Of a stretch of DNA of 64,000 nt, positions 37,701 to 48,396 are shown in pieces (the stretch's first letter is position 1; every line of letters starts with the position of its first letter). The notes beneath the pieces were generated by a model that was not told where the DNA came from, did not search any database, and saw only the letters and a list, made by a program, of their open reading frames with translations. Source of the stretch: Opitutia bacterium UBA7350. GTDB lineage: Bacteria; Verrucomicrobiota; Verrucomicrobiia; Opitutales; Coraliomargaritaceae. The position numbers were made by a program, and so were the translations under genes. Where the stretch lies: positions 1 through 64,000 of the forward strand of contig CATINC010000013.1 of NCBI GenBank assembly GCA_949524905.1, written 5' to 3'.

Positions 37701-38948
37701 TTCCTCAAGGATGTCCCAAACTTCTGGCGATTGTTTTTCAATCATCTTGCGTGCACCGCGTACGGTGTGGACAAAGCCAAGTTCCTTAAGGCGACGAATG
37801 ATAAATGGCTCAAAAAGCACGAGTGCCATTTTCTTGGGTAGACCGCATTGGTTAAGTTTCAATTCAGGACCCGTGACAATGACAGAACGTCCAGAGTAGT
37901 CGACACGTTTACCCAGAAGGTTTTGGCGGAAACGACCCTGTTTACCCTTGAGCATATCCGAAAGCGACTTGAGTGGACGATTGCCCGCACCAGTAACAGC
38001 ACGGCCGTGGCGTCCATTATCAAACAAAGCATCGACTGCTTCCTGCAACATCCGCTTCTCATTGTGAATGATCACATCGGGAGTCTTCAGTTGCAGTAGG
38101 TTCTTAAGTCGATTGTTGCGATTGATCACGCGACGATACAAGTCGTTGAGGTCAGAGGTCGCAAAACGACCGCCCTCAAGCGGTACGAGCGGACGAAGAT
38201 CCGGGGGAATAACCGGAAGCACTTCAAGCACCATCCATTCTGGGCGAGTGCCAGAAGTCATGAAGCCTTGAATGGTTTTTAAGCGCTTAGAAATCTTCTT
38301 TTTGATCTGCTTGGAGCGCGTGGCATGCATTTGTTCATGCAGTTCCGCTACGGTGCTTTCAAGGTCAACTCGAGTAAGGGCATCGCGAACAGCTTCTGCG
38401 CCCATGCCAGCCACAAAGGAATCTTCGCCATATTCATCTTGAGCCTGCAGGTATTCCTGCTCGGTAAGGAGTTGGCGCTCTTCAAGCGGCGTCTTACCTG
38501 GGTCAATCACCAAATAATTTTCGTAATAAATGACACGCTCAAGGTTGCGTGCAGTGATATCGAGCAAAAGACCCAAACGGCTGGGCATGCTCTTGAGAAA
38601 CCAAATGTGAGAAACAGGCACCGCTAGTTCGATATGACCCATGCGGTCACGGCGAACACGGGAAACGGTAACCTCGACGCCACAACGATCGCAGATTACG
38701 TTTTTATATTTGATACGCTTGTATTTTCCGCAAGCGCACTCGTAATCACGAACGGGACCAAAAATGCGTTGGCAAAAGAGGCCGCCGGGTTCGGGTTTAA
38801 AGGTACGATAATTGATCGTTTCGGGGTTCTTAACCTCACCGAGTGACCAATTGCGAATAGAATCGGGTGATGCAACTGCAATACCGACTCGGTCGAATGA
38901 TTTAGTGGCTTCGTAACCAAGGATGTCGCGTGCTACTTCTGTGCTCAT
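34701..38948 (-). CDS. rpoC: RNA polymerase beta' subunit
   Basis: A 1415-residue catalytic subunit. The N-terminal zinc ribbon ([23 protein letters not shown]), the active-site [16 protein letters not shown] with its three Mg-binding aspartates, and the later [26 protein letters not shown] block are present. The C-terminus continues about 30 residues beyond the last conserved segment with [22 protein letters not shown] and ends EEEAG, an acidic tail like those on several ribosomal proteins here. It starts 38 bases after the rpoB stop. Confidence 0.98.
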   Translation of the reverse strand: MSTEVARDILGYEATKSFDRVGIAVASPDSIRNWSLGEVKNPETINYRTFKPEPGGLFCQRIFGPVRDYECACGKYKRIKYKNVICDRCGVEVTVSRVRRDRMGHIELAVPVSHIWFLKSMPSRLGLLLDITARNLERVIYYENYLVIDPGKTPLEERQLLTEQEYLQAQDEYGEDSFVAGMGAEAVRDALTRVDLESTVAELHEQMHATRSKQIKKKISKRLKTIQGFMTSGTRPEWMVLEVLPVIPPDLRPLVPLEGGRFATSDLNDLYRRVINRNNRLKNLLQLKTPDVIIHNEKRMLQEAVDALFDNGRHGRAVTGAGNRPLKSLSDMLKGKQGRFRQNLLGKRVDYSGRSVIVTGPELKLNQCGLPKKMALVLFEPFIIRRLKELGFVHTVRGARKMIEKQSPEVWDILEEVTKGHPVLLNRAPTLHRLSIQAFEPVLIEGDAIRVHPLVCTAYNADFDGDQMAVHVPLSLEAVMEAKTLMMATHNIFSPSSGKPILTPSQDIVLGSYFLTVEPRKAPSEKQRLPLLVDADEVEAAVGDGALNVRDWINYINPDFEKETVYGNAEKKIIRTTVGRVIFNTIWPPEIGFINSNVAKGKLGDIILQTYKSVGKARTVETLDTLKDVGFSVATKAGVSIGIDDMIIPEAKTSIVANARKKIDEVEAQYTKGIITEGERYNKIIDIWTGTTDEIAKSVFDELKDNGGKDSVNPVYLMMDSGARGNKQQVRQLCGTRGLMAKPSGEIIERPILSSFREGLSVLEYFISTHGARKGLADTALKTADAGYLTRKLCDVAMDCIIEESDDGNREGVWKYAIYEGDDEIVSLYDRIVGRCSSNDIRNPLNPDEFLVKNGELITEEIAAKIEKVGVERVKVLSALTSRKKVGITALEYGINPATSSMVERGSSVGIIAAQSIGEPGTQLTMRTFHIGGIASGVLKNPEIKIRTGGKIKYQGLRTVEVQGNDIVLNKTGSIIIEDSEGRELENYKIVVGSVLTKGDGGSIKKGEVLAMWDPHNIPIISEKAGRIGFSDMIPGVTIKRELDESTGRIATIVIEHKEDLNPQVEIIDDKNKVIATYAIPTGAQVAVNEDDEIAPGTMLAKTPRQASKTQDITGGLPRVAELFEARRPKEATEMAKIEGVVSMDGTVRGKKKLVVTDPESGDEEAHLIPHGKHLTVQIGDLVHKGQHLTDGGADPHELLEILGRERVCDYLIEEIQKVYRLQGVTINDKHIEVIIAQMLKKVRITDPGDSEFFWGEQVDRFEFMKSNDEIDEAGGKAAEGEPVLLGITKASIETESFISAASFQETTRVLTDASTLGKVDELKGFKENVIMGHLIPAGTGLPAYRKLRIDTLGAEVEKLSLEEAAERIEGVTSPTPDFSNEASAASSEEMVPEDPNAPASVEAAETPATEEEAG

Positions 38949-38986
38949 GTGTGAAACTTTCTTTTAAAATGATCCGTTATTAAGGC

Positions 38987-41900
38987 TTACACGTCGATGG
39001 CCGCAGAGGCCCCGCCGAGGTTGAATTTACCTTCAGAACCAAGACTGACATCGAGGCAGAGGCTTTGAATTTCCTTCATCAAAACGTTAAAGGACTGCGG
39101 GGTGCCGGCCTGCAAGCTGTTGTCACCTTTAACAAGGGACTCATAGATGCGGGTACGGCCGGCAACGTCGTCCGACTTAACCGTGAGCAACTCCTGCAGG
39201 GTATAAGCAGCGCCATAGGCTTCGAGCGCCCAGACTTCCATTTCTCCGAAGCGTTGACCACCATACTGAGCCTTACCACCCAGCGGTTGCTGCGTAATGA
39301 GACTGTAGGGACCCACCGCGCGGGCGTGAATCTTAGAGGCGACTAGGTGATTGAGCTTCAACATATACATGTAGCCAACCACAACTTCTTCGTGTAGCTG
39401 TTCCCCGGTCAGGCCGTCGTAAAGCATACTTTTACCAGTAGACGGCAATCCAGCTTCCTCGAGATAACTGCGGACGTGGCTTTCACTAATGCCATCAAAG
39501 ACGGGCGTTGCTACCGTGATACCAAGCTTCTTACAAGCCCAACCAAGGTGCGTCTCCAAGACCTGCCCCACGTTCATTCGCGAAGGAACACCGAGTGGGT
39601 TCAGGCAAATCTCAACGGGAGTACCATCCGGCAGGTATGGCATATCCTCTTCAGCAACAATCTTGGCGACCACGCCTTTGTTACCGTGACGTCCGGCCAT
39701 CTTATCACCAACCTGCATCTTGCGTTTTTTGGCAATGTAGACCTTGACACTTTTAACCACGCCTTGATCCGCATCTTCACCAGATTCAACTGCTTCAATC
39801 TTACGCTCACGCTCGTACTCAAGCTCGTCGAATTTACCTTGGTAGCTTTCCACGATTTCCATGATCTTGATACGAACCGGAGATGGATCGATTTCGATGT
39901 GCTTGGAAACTGCAGCAAGACGGCGCAACAAGGTTTTAGTGATCTTGCGATTTGCGGGAATGATGACCTCATCGGTCTCACCATTCTTAACATCTAGAGG
40001 GATTTTCTCACCCAAAAGTATATTAGAGAGCGCTTCCGTGAGATCGTCTCGCATGCGATCATTTTGCGAGCGGTACTCCTCGTTGATTTTCTTAATCTGG
40101 CGACGACGATCAGATGCAGACATTTGCTCCGGCTCACCGTCAATGCGAGCGGAAACCTTAACGTCCATCACGATACCGTGAACACCCGAAGGGACTACCA
40201 GTGAAGTGTCCTTAACATCTGCAGCTTTCTCACCAAAAATTGCGCGTAGTAATTTTTCTTCAGGCGCAAGTTCGGTTTCAGATTTTGGAGTAATCTTGCC
40301 GACGAGAATGTCACCAGGTTTGATTTCTGCACCAACGCGAATAACGCCGTCGTGATTGAGATCTTTAAGAGCCTCTTCGCCGACATTTGGAATGTCGCGA
40401 GTAATCTCTTCGGGACCGAGCTTTGTGTCTCGAGCAGTCACCTCAAATTCATCTACGTGAATGGAGGTGAAGATGTCTTCCTTAACAATCTTCTCAGAGA
40501 TTAAAATCGCGTCTTCGAAATTATAACCATTCCAGGGCATGAAAGCCACCAAGATGTTGCGACCAATAGCGAGTTCTCCGTCATCCGTTGATGCACCATC
40601 TGCAAGTACTTGCCCGGCCTTGACGGGTTGCCCCTTGGTAACAACTGGTTTCTGGTTAAAACAAGTGCCTGCGTTGGAACGCATGAACTTACGAAGTTCG
40701 TACACGTAAATATCACGCTTGGAATCCGTTTTGATATCACGGGTGCGGGCAGGTAATTCGCCGTCCTTAGTCAGGACAATGCAGCGAGCATCCACTTGAG
40801 CGATGATGCCGTCAATATCAGCAATTTCGACTGTCTTGGAATCGACCGCGACACGGTTTTCGATTCCAGTTCCGACAAATGGTGCTTCCGATTGAAGTAA
40901 GGGCACACCTTGGCGTTGCATATTTGAACCCATGAGTGCGCGATTTGCATCGTCATGCTCAAGGAATGGAATGAGACCTGCCGCAACTGAAATCAATTGC
41001 TTGGGAGAAACATCCATATAGTTCACTTCCTTACCACTGACTTCGAGTACTTCGTCTTCACGGCGGCATGTGACACGCCCTTGGAGGAAGCCTTTTTTAT
41101 CGATTACGGAATTCGCCTGAGCAATGAGGTGGGTTTCCTCTTGGTCAGCGTTCAGGTATTCAACATCGTCCAATACCTTACCCTTCACAACTTTGCGGTA
41201 AGGCGTCTCGATGAATCCAAATTCATTGATGCGTGAATAAAGGCTGAGGGAATTTATGAGACCAATATTTGGACCTTCGGGGGTTTCGATCGGGCAAATA
41301 CGCCCATAGTGCGAGGGGTGCACGTCGCGTACCTCAAAACCTGCACGTTCACGGTTAAGGCCACCGGGTCCGAGTGCAGAAAGACGCCGTTTGTGCGTCA
41401 ACTCCGCAAGCGGATTGATTTGGTCCATAAATTGAGAAAGCTGACTGCGCGCAAAGAAGTCGCGAATCACGGTACTCAGCGCTTTGGGGTTAATGAGCTT
41501 TTGCGGCGTAATGGAATCCACACTTTGATCATAAAGGGTCATCCGTTCCTTAACTAAACGCTCGGTACGGGCAAGACCCACGCGGCATTGGTTGGCAAGC
41601 AATTCCCCTACCGTACGCACACGACGACTACCCAAGTGATCAATGTCATCTAGAGTGCCGTCACCGCGTTTTAAACGGGTTAAATATTTGGTTGCACCAA
41701 CAACATCTGCCGCATTGATAATACGGAACTCCAGATCGGTGTCCATTTTAAGCTTCTGATTGAGCTTGTAGCGCCCAACCCGGCCGAGGTCGTAACGACG
41801 AGGGTCTTGGAAGAGACGTTTCAGTAAGGCTTTTGCATTAGCCGTTGTAGGCGGTTCGCCGGGGCGAAGGCGTTTGTAGATATCCTTGAGCGCCTCCTCC

Positions 41901-42781
41901 TCGTTTTGAGTAGGATCTTTCTTGAGGCAACGAATGATCGCCCCGTCGTCAACAGTGGTGTCGATTGCGGTAACGGTTTTCAGACCCGCTTTGTCAAATG
42001 AACGAATGATGGTCTTGGTGAGTGGCTCAAAAGCGCGCGCCAAAACAACGCCTTTATCGGCGTCTACAATGTCTTCGGTCAATACAAGGCTGGATACACT
42101 GTCGCGCTTGAGGGCGTCAGATACCTTAATTTCTTCCAACTCATAAAAGAGGTCGAGAATTTCAGCATCTGAACTGTAGCCCATGGCACGCAGAAGCGTT
42201 GTAAGGAGAAATTTCCGACGGCGACGACGGCGGTCTAGATAGACATAGAGCAAATCATTTTGGTCAAACTGAACTTCAAGCCAGGTGCCACGGTCGGGAA
42301 TAATTCTGAAAGCGTGCAGGATCTTGCCACTGGTGTGGGTGCTCTCCTCAAAGGCAATGCCGGGTGAGCGGTGGAGTTGGCTAACAATGACGCGCTCAGC
42401 TCCGTTGATGATAAAGGAGCCACGGCTCGTAATCATGGGCAATTCGCCCATATAAATTTCTTCATCCTTAATATGCTCTTCTTCGCGCAGACGCAACTTC
42501 ACATAGAGTGAAACCGAGTAGGTAACTCCGTCGCGGATGGCCTCAATTTCAGACTCACGCGGTGGTGTAATATTATAACTGACGTACTCGAGGTGGCAAC
42601 GACTGTCGTAGCTTTCGATCGGAAAGACTTCTGAGAAGACCGCCTCAAGACCAATGGGATCACGTTGACTGGGCGCCTGCTCCATCTGGAGAAATTCCTT
42701 AAAGGAATCGATCTGATTTTCAATCAGATTGGGTGGTTGAATGACTTCCTTGATTTGACCGAAGTTGATACGCTCTGACAT
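38987..42781 (-). CDS. rpoB: RNA polymerase beta subunit
   Basis: A 1264-residue beta subunit. I chose the ATG at 42779-42781 (MSERINFGQIKEVIQPPNLIENQ); the open frame could start 18 codons earlier only at a TTG with unrelated sequence. The rifampicin-pocket region (FFARSQLSQFMDQINPLAELTHKRRLSALGPGGL), KRKMQVGDKMAGRHGNKGVV and the C-terminal LGGKAQYGGQRFGEMEVWALEAYGA are diagnostic. The rifampicin cluster shows no obvious resistance substitution. Confidence 0.98.
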   Translation of the reverse strand: MSERINFGQIKEVIQPPNLIENQIDSFKEFLQMEQAPSQRDPIGLEAVFSEVFPIESYDSRCHLEYVSYNITPPRESEIEAIRDGVTYSVSLYVKLRLREEEHIKDEEIYMGELPMITSRGSFIINGAERVIVSQLHRSPGIAFEESTHTSGKILHAFRIIPDRGTWLEVQFDQNDLLYVYLDRRRRRRKFLLTTLLRAMGYSSDAEILDLFYELEEIKVSDALKRDSVSSLVLTEDIVDADKGVVLARAFEPLTKTIIRSFDKAGLKTVTAIDTTVDDGAIIRCLKKDPTQNEEEALKDIYKRLRPGEPPTTANAKALLKRLFQDPRRYDLGRVGRYKLNQKLKMDTDLEFRIINAADVVGATKYLTRLKRGDGTLDDIDHLGSRRVRTVGELLANQCRVGLARTERLVKERMTLYDQSVDSITPQKLINPKALSTVIRDFFARSQLSQFMDQINPLAELTHKRRLSALGPGGLNRERAGFEVRDVHPSHYGRICPIETPEGPNIGLINSLSLYSRINEFGFIETPYRKVVKGKVLDDVEYLNADQEETHLIAQANSVIDKKGFLQGRVTCRREDEVLEVSGKEVNYMDVSPKQLISVAAGLIPFLEHDDANRALMGSNMQRQGVPLLQSEAPFVGTGIENRVAVDSKTVEIADIDGIIAQVDARCIVLTKDGELPARTRDIKTDSKRDIYVYELRKFMRSNAGTCFNQKPVVTKGQPVKAGQVLADGASTDDGELAIGRNILVAFMPWNGYNFEDAILISEKIVKEDIFTSIHVDEFEVTARDTKLGPEEITRDIPNVGEEALKDLNHDGVIRVGAEIKPGDILVGKITPKSETELAPEEKLLRAIFGEKAADVKDTSLVVPSGVHGIVMDVKVSARIDGEPEQMSASDRRRQIKKINEEYRSQNDRMRDDLTEALSNILLGEKIPLDVKNGETDEVIIPANRKITKTLLRRLAAVSKHIEIDPSPVRIKIMEIVESYQGKFDELEYERERKIEAVESGEDADQGVVKSVKVYIAKKRKMQVGDKMAGRHGNKGVVAKIVAEEDMPYLPDGTPVEICLNPLGVPSRMNVGQVLETHLGWACKKLGITVATPVFDGISESHVRSYLEEAGLPSTGKSMLYDGLTGEQLHEEVVVGYMYMLKLNHLVASKIHARAVGPYSLITQQPLGGKAQYGGQRFGEMEVWALEAYGAAYTLQELLTVKSDDVAGRTRIYESLVKGDNSLQAGTPQSFNVLMKEIQSLCLDVSLGSEGKFNLGGASAAIDV

Positions 42782-42854
42782 AACTGTGGTGCGGGATGGC
42801 GGTGAATGAGGGTGATTAGGCTGTGTTGCCACCAAAAGTGGCGGAAAGTGAAAA

Positions 42855-42895
42855 ACAGCTAGGCAAGGCTCGTCCCAAAAGGGGCGAGCTCGCCT
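42855..42895 (-). terminator. Attenuator-like hairpin between rplL and rpoB
   Basis: A strong two-part hairpin: an inner 9-bp stem (42868-42876 with 42881-42889, AAAA loop) and an outer 4-bp stem (42861-42864 with 42892-42895). On the minus strand it is followed by AGCTGTTTTTC. Since rpoB follows immediately, it should be a partial terminator that sets the ratio of L7/L12 to polymerase subunits, as known for the rplL-rpoB junction in enterobacteria. Confidence 0.7.
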
Positions 42896-42938
42896 AACTG
42901 TGAAAATGTACCTGTATTGAAATTAATCGTAAAATGAG

Positions 42939-43325
42939 TTATTTGAGTTCAGCTTGAGCGCCGGCAGCTTCGAGCTTCTTCTTGATTTCTTCAGCTTCGT
43001 CTTTTGGCGCGCCTTCCTTTACGGGCTTTGGAGCACTTTCGACCAAATCCTTGGCTTCTTTGAGTCCCAGACCAGTAAGGGCACGAACTTCTTTAATGAC
43101 GGCGATCTTGTTGCCGCCAGCCTCTTTGAGGATGACATCGAACTCATCTTTTTCTTCAACAGCAGCGGCGGCGCCATCTACAGGAGCACCTGCAGCTGCG
43201 ACAGCAACGGGAGCAGCAGCACTGACGCCCCATTTTTCTTCGAGTTCTTTTACGAGCTCGGCTACTTCAAGAACGGACTGATTACTGAGCCATTCGACGA
43301 CCTGATCTTTGTTGATATCTGACAT
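42939..43325 (-). CDS. rplL: Ribosomal protein L7/L12
   Basis: A 128-residue stalk protein. It has an N-terminal dimerisation part (1-35), an Ala/Val/Gly-rich hinge ([21 protein letters not shown]) and a factor-binding C-terminal domain ([44 protein letters not shown]). Present in several copies per ribosome, it recruits translational GTPases. Normal length and order. Confidence 0.98.
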   Translation of the reverse strand: MSDINKDQVVEWLSNQSVLEVAELVKELEEKWGVSAAAPVAVAAAGAPVDGAAAAVEEKDEFDVILKEAGGNKIAVIKEVRALTGLGLKEAKDLVESAPKPVKEGAPKDEAEEIKKKLEAAGAQAELK

Positions 43326-43418
43326 GTTATTTTACCTTTCAATTAGCTAGCGCTCCGACTGGAACATTTAAGAGGGCAGGCCTCCTAGCAGGATTATATA
43401 TTTTGGTTTATTATTTGT

Positions 43419-43934
43419 TTAGCCATTATCCTTGCGGACTTTAGCTTGAAGTACATTGACAACGTTTTGTGGAACGGCATTGAGAACACGAACCAAGCCA
43501 GTGCCAGGTTGCGATAACAAGCCGAGGAGCTGAGCGCGGAGCGACTCGAGACCTGGCAGTTTGGCGAGGGCCTCGATTTGAGCTGCCTCCAAGGTCTTAT
43601 TGTCGAGAATCCCGACCTTGAGTTCGACCTTTTCCTTTGCCTTGAAGAACTTACCCAAGGCCTTTGCTACGCCGGAGGGATTTTGGCCACCGATGATGAT
43701 CGCAGTCGGGCCACTGAGGTGTTCGCTAACATCCGGTAGTTCCTTAGCCTGAGCGGCGACATTAAAGATGGTATTTTTAACCACGTGAAACTCGGCTTCG
43801 TGCTCAGCAAGAGAAGCGCGTAATTCAGCGATCTCTTCGACCGTAATGCGTTCGTAATTGGCAAGATAGACGTAGTTTGATTTTTCGAGGTGTGTGCTAA
43901 CCTCTTCGACAAGATATTGTTTTTCTGGTCTCAT
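43419..43934 (-). CDS. rplJ: Ribosomal protein L10
   Basis: A 171-residue stalk base protein that anchors L7/L12 dimers through its C-terminal helix. It starts MRPEKQYLVEEVSTHLEKSNYVYLANYERITVEEIAELR and has the VVKNTIFNVAAQ block. In enterobacteria L10 with L7/L12 represses its own mRNA; the 94-base gap to rplL is the widest in this run. Confidence 0.96.
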   Translation of the reverse strand: MRPEKQYLVEEVSTHLEKSNYVYLANYERITVEEIAELRASLAEHEAEFHVVKNTIFNVAAQAKELPDVSEHLSGPTAIIIGGQNPSGVAKALGKFFKAKEKVELKVGILDNKTLEAAQIEALAKLPGLESLRAQLLGLLSQPGTGLVRVLNAVPQNVVNVLQAKVRKDNG

Positions 43935-43951
43935 TTTTAGCAGTTCCTCGG

Positions 43952-44656
43952 TTAAATTTTGTTATAGGATGAAGTGTCGACAGCAATTCCGGGACTCATG
44001 GTCGCACTGATCGCCAACGTTTTTATAAATCTACCGGCGGCAGACTTGGGCTTGGCCTCAACTAGGGAATGGATCGCAGCTTCGGCGTTTTCCGCCAATT
44101 TTTCCGATTCGAAGGAACGCTTGCCAATAACAATAGCTACATTGGCAGTTTTATCCATTTTGTATTCCACGCGCCCGGCCTTTACCTCTTGAATTGCTGC
44201 CGGAATATCATCGGTGACAGTGCCCGATTTGGGATTAGGCATCAGACCCCGAGGTCCCAATACGCGGGCAACTTTACGAACACTCTTCATCGCACTGGTG
44301 GTTGCAACGGCGACGTCAAAATCGGTCCAGCCACCGGTGACCTTATCAATTAGATCATCAAGGCCGGCTTCTTCTGCACCTGCAGCGGTGGCTACTTCAG
44401 GATTTTCCGTAAAGACAATAACGCGAACGGATTTTCCGCTGCCGTGAGGCAACTTAAGCGTTCCGCGAACCATCTGATCGCTCTTGCGAGGATCGACAGT
44501 GAGATGGGCATATAGCTCAACGGTTTCGTCAAACTTTGCCTTAGGTAGTGTGTTTAGTAGCGCAGACGCTTCGACGACCGAGTAGGTCTTTTGCAGGTCC
44601 ACCATTTCGGCGGCCTGACGAAAGCGTTTGCTTCCCTTGATTTGCTGGGTTGGCAT
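43952..44656 (-). CDS. rplA: Ribosomal protein L1
   Basis: A 234-residue L1 of the mobile stalk. It shows FDETVELYAHLTVDPRKSDQMVRGTLKLPHGSGK, VLGPRGLMPNPKSGTVTDD and the C-terminal FIKTLAISATMSPGIAVDTS. Length and position after rplK are normal. Confidence 0.98.
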   Translation of the reverse strand: MPTQQIKGSKRFRQAAEMVDLQKTYSVVEASALLNTLPKAKFDETVELYAHLTVDPRKSDQMVRGTLKLPHGSGKSVRVIVFTENPEVATAAGAEEAGLDDLIDKVTGGWTDFDVAVATTSAMKSVRKVARVLGPRGLMPNPKSGTVTDDIPAAIQEVKAGRVEYKMDKTANVAIVIGKRSFESEKLAENAEAAIHSLVEAKPKSAAGRFIKTLAISATMSPGIAVDTSSYNKI

Positions 44657-44687
44657 GATAAGTATGTATTTTGGTTTATAAAATGGC

Positions 44688-45113
44688 TTAATCGACTACT
44701 TCGAGGCCCATTGAACGGGCGGTTCCGGCAATAATATGATAGGCCGCTTCCTCATCTTTAGCATTGAGGTCGTTTTTCTTGGTCTCGCAAATTTCCAGCA
44801 CCTGCTTGCGAGTCACTGTGCCGACCTTATCGCGATTGGGAACACCCGATCCTTTAGCAATGCCAGCGGCTTTCTTCAACAGAACAGCTGCCGGTGGTGA
44901 TTTGAGAATAAAAGTAAATGAACGGTCTGCGTAGACCGTGATCACGGTTGGCAAAATCATGCCAGCTTGATCCTTAGTCTTCGCGTTGAATTCTTTACAG
45001 AAACCCATGATGTTAACGCCTTGCGCACCGAGCGCAGGGCCAACTGGAGGAGCCGGATTAGCGGCGCCTGCGGGCAATTGTAAGCGGATTTCTCCTGTAA
45101 CTTTTTTGGACAT
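44688..45113 (-). CDS. rplK: Ribosomal protein L11
   Basis: A 141-residue L11, part of the GTPase-associated centre with L10 and L7/L12. It has [36 protein letters not shown] at the N-terminus and the RNA-binding C-terminal domain with [24 protein letters not shown]. It starts six bases after the nusG stop. Confidence 0.98.
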   Translation of the reverse strand: MSKKVTGEIRLQLPAGAANPAPPVGPALGAQGVNIMGFCKEFNAKTKDQAGMILPTVITVYADRSFTFILKSPPAAVLLKKAAGIAKGSGVPNRDKVGTVTRKQVLEICETKKNDLNAKDEEAAYHIIAGTARSMGLEVVD

Positions 45114-45119
45114 GGGTTA

Positions 45120-45698
<579 letters not shown>

Positions 45699-45737
45699 TC
45701 TTTTGGGAGGAAGTGGTTTGAAGTTTCAGGGAGGTGG

Positions 45738-45941
45738 CTAGCGTGCCAGTTCAGTTAGTAATCGCACCCCGTTCATGAGAGAGAAATCCGTCAGCGCGAT
45801 AAAGGAACCCAGCAAGGCAGTCGCCAAAAGCACCACAATTGTAGAATCGCGGAGTTCGGTCTTCGTCGGCCAAGATGCCTTCTTAAGCTCGTTTAGGGTC
45901 TCTTTATAAAAAAGACGAATGCTGCTGAATGGGTTTTTCAT
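45738..45941 (-). CDS. secE: Protein translocase subunit SecE
   Basis: A 67-residue single-span SecE. The amphipathic segment FYKETLNELKKASWPTKTELRDSTIVVLLA leads into the transmembrane helix ending near MNGV. The ATG at 45939-45941 gives a normal length; the open frame upstream runs through the tRNA-Trp gene and is rejected. Only eight bases separate the start from the encoded CCA of that tRNA. Confidence 0.93.
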   Translation of the reverse strand: MKNPFSSIRLFYKETLNELKKASWPTKTELRDSTIVVLLATALLGSFIALTDFSLMNGVRLLTELAR

Positions 45942-45947
45942 GACTGG

Positions 45948-46025
<78 letters not shown>

Positions 46026-46059
46026 ATATAAAACCTGAAGTGCAGTTTAAGACAGCGAA

Positions 46060-46087
46060 GCCGAGAGCACAAGATTGCACTCTCGGC
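46060..46087 (-). terminator. Hairpin after tuf, possible terminator or processing site
   Basis: An 8-bp GC-rich stem (46060-46067 with 46080-46087) lies 27 bases beyond the tuf stop and 34 before the tRNA-Trp. There is no clean T run on the minus strand, so it may be a weak terminator or a processing and stability element between tuf and the tRNA. Confidence 0.45.
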
Positions 46088-46113
46088 AGTCGCCGTAAAG
46101 GTTAAAGAACGAT

Positions 46114-47304
46114 TTATTTGGCAACCTCCGTGATACGACCTGCACCAATGGTGCGACCACCTTCACGGATAGCAAAACGCTGTCCAGCTTCCATTGCGAC
46201 GTTCTTGCCAAGCTCCAAAGTAACCGTGAGATTGTCGCCGGGCATGACCATCTCAACACCTTCTGGAGTTTTGATGATACCAGTAACGTCGGCTGTGCCA
46301 AAGAAGAATTGCGGACGGTAGCCGTCAAAGAAGGGAGTATGTCGACCGCCTTCATCCTTACTGAGGACATAAAGCTCGGCTTGAGCATTCGTGTGTGGCG
46401 TGATCGATCCTGGTTTGGAAAGCACTTGGCCACGCTCGATAGCTTCGCGTTCCACGCCGCGTAGGAGTAGACCCACATTGTCGCCAGCCATACCTTGGTC
46501 GAGTTGTTTACGGAACATTTCAACACCAGTAACAGTTGTCTTTACGGTGTCTTTCATGCCGACGATCTCAATTTCTTCACCGACTTTAACGATGCCGCGC
46601 TCGATGCGACCCGTTGCCACGGTACCACGACCCGTAATAGAGAAAACGTCTTCAACCGACATCAAGAACGGTTTGTCGGTCTCGCGAGCAGGCTCAGCGA
46701 TATCCGTGTCGATTGCGTTCATGAGATTTGTGATCGCTTCAACCCCTTCAGGTTTGCCGTCAAGTGCTGCCGTGGCAGAACCACGCACAATGGTGATGTC
46801 ATCACCGGGATACTCGTACTTGGAAAGTAGGTCGCGGACTTCCATTTCGACCAATTCAAGGAGTTCCTCGTCGTCAAGGAGGTCAACTTTGTTTAACCAC
46901 ACCACGATCGTTGGAACGCCCACCTGACGAGCAAGCAGGATGTGCTCGCGAGTCTGAGGCATCGGGCCGTCAGCAGCGGAAACAACGAGAATTGCGCCAT
47001 CCATTTGAGCTGCACCCGTAATCATATTTTTGACGAAGTCAGCGTGACCAGGGCAGTCAACGTGGGCGTAGTGGCGATTTTCAGTTTCGTACTCTACGTG
47101 AGCGACTGCAATAGTAACGGTTTTAGTTTCGTCACGCACGGTTCCGCCCTTTGCGATGTCGGCATATGACTTAAACTCAGCGAGTCCTTTGTCAGCCTGC
47201 ACCTTGAGGATAGCAGTAGTGGTGGTGGTCTTACCGTGGTCAATGTGACCGATGGTTCCGACGTTAACGTGCGGTTTTGTTCTTTCGAATGTTTCCTTAG
47301 CCAT
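46114..47304 (-). CDS. tuf: Elongation factor Tu
   Basis: A 396-residue translational GTPase that delivers aminoacyl-tRNA. P-loop [44 protein letters not shown] and [12 protein letters not shown] are present. The C-terminal domains hold [15 protein letters not shown] and the end [16 protein letters not shown]. It lies between tRNA-Thr and tRNA-Trp rather than in the str run after fusA. It is the only tuf in the window. Confidence 0.98.
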   Translation of the reverse strand: MAKETFERTKPHVNVGTIGHIDHGKTTTTTAILKVQADKGLAEFKSYADIAKGGTVRDETKTVTIAVAHVEYETENRHYAHVDCPGHADFVKNMITGAAQMDGAILVVSAADGPMPQTREHILLARQVGVPTIVVWLNKVDLLDDEELLELVEMEVRDLLSKYEYPGDDITIVRGSATAALDGKPEGVEAITNLMNAIDTDIAEPARETDKPFLMSVEDVFSITGRGTVATGRIERGIVKVGEEIEIVGMKDTVKTTVTGVEMFRKQLDQGMAGDNVGLLLRGVEREAIERGQVLSKPGSITPHTNAQAELYVLSKDEGGRHTPFFDGYRPQFFFGTADVTGIIKTPEGVEMVMPGDNLTVTLELGKNVAMEAGQRFAIREGGRTIGAGRITEVAK

Positions 47305-47357
47305 GGTTGGAGTTGATTAGTGTTGAGAAAAAAATGCCTTGCGGCGTTAGAGATTGG

Positions 47358-47432
<75 letters not shown>

Positions 47433-47550
47433 ACATCATAAGAAGAATATTTTTAAAGAGCCGACTATCTATCTTGCCTCTAGGATTTAAAAAGAAAGTC
47501 CGCCAAAGTGCGCTTCCAGCTATACGCAGTCAATACTAATTTTAAAAAAA

Positions 47551-48396
47551 TCACCCCTTAGATCGAAATCGCTTCCGCAGCAAGCTCGTCATGTAGAAAA
47601 ACACCGCAAGAAGGATCACGATCGGACCGGTCGGAACATTCCAGACAAAGCTTAATAGCAGTCCCGCAACCAAAAAAGAGGCCGTGAGTATAATGGACCC
47701 TAAAACCATCTGCCAAAGGCTTCGCGCCCGCATAGAAGTGATTGCCGGCGGCAGCGTTAATAAGGCTATTACCAACACAATCCCAACCAAAGAAACCAGT
47801 AAAACCACGCTCAAAGCAGTCATTTGAAGCAGCAAAAAGTAGACCCACCCGGAGCGCACCCCCCGAATTGCGGCAAACTCGGCATCAAAGCAAACTGCCA
47901 TGATGGGCCGATAGGCTATTAGTAGAGTCGCTGTGATCACCAAGCCCACTACCCCAGCAAGCTGTAAGTCAGTTGCCTGAATCAGGAGTATATCGCCAAA
48001 TAAATAGCCCATTGGGTCGACATAACTATTTGTCTTATAAAGACATAACAAACCAATCGCCATACCTGAAACCCAAATAGCCCCGATGGCTGCCTCTTCT
48101 CGCTCGCGAGCGCGCAGCGATACCCAGCCCACTAGGGCCGCTGAGAGCATGGCCGATAAGAGCGCGCCGAGCATTGGAGTCAGCCAATACCAAGCCATTA
48201 CTTCCCTTAAGTATATCGCCACGCCGATTCCACCCAAGGCAGAATGTGCAATGGCGGCCGCCAAATAACTGATACGACGCACAACCACCAAGGTTCCTAC
48301 TGCACCCAAGGGCACACTCGCAACCAAACAAAGCATCAAAGCATAACGTAGGAAAACCATATCAGGATCCCCTAAGGCTTGAAAGAATTCAACCAT
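47551..48396 (-). CDS. znuB: Metal ABC transporter permease (ABC-3 family)
   Basis: A 281-residue inner-membrane protein with about eight transmembrane helices of the ABC-3 family that imports Zn, Mn or Fe. RRISYLAAAIAHSALGGIGVAIYL, EEAAIGAIWVSGMAIGLL and LVSLVGIVLVIALLTLPPAITS are family blocks. The ATG at 48394-48396 overlaps the ATPase stop by eight bases; start codons further upstream would extend into that gene. The zinc preference is inferred from the partners. Confidence 0.88.
   Translation of the reverse strand: MVEFFQALGDPDMVFLRYALMLCLVASVPLGAVGTLVVVRRISYLAAAIAHSALGGIGVAIYLREVMAWYWLTPMLGALLSAMLSAALVGWVSLRAREREEAAIGAIWVSGMAIGLLCLYKTNSYVDPMGYLFGDILLIQATDLQLAGVVGLVITATLLIAYRPIMAVCFDAEFAAIRGVRSGWVYFLLLQMTALSVVLLVSLVGIVLVIALLTLPPAITSMRARSLWQMVLGSIILTASFLVAGLLLSFVWNVPTGPIVILLAVFFYMTSLLRKRFRSKG

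Noticed and set aside
42782-42835. Extended rpoB start at a TTG codon
   Set aside because: The extra 18 residues (Pro/His/Ser-rich) are not part of RpoB, and a normal ATG start with family sequence follows.
47433-47550. TTGACT box (47528-47533, minus strand) as the tRNA-Thr/tuf promoter
   Set aside because: No acceptable -10 hexamer lies at 16-18 bases, so the promoter could not be placed even though one is expected in this gap.
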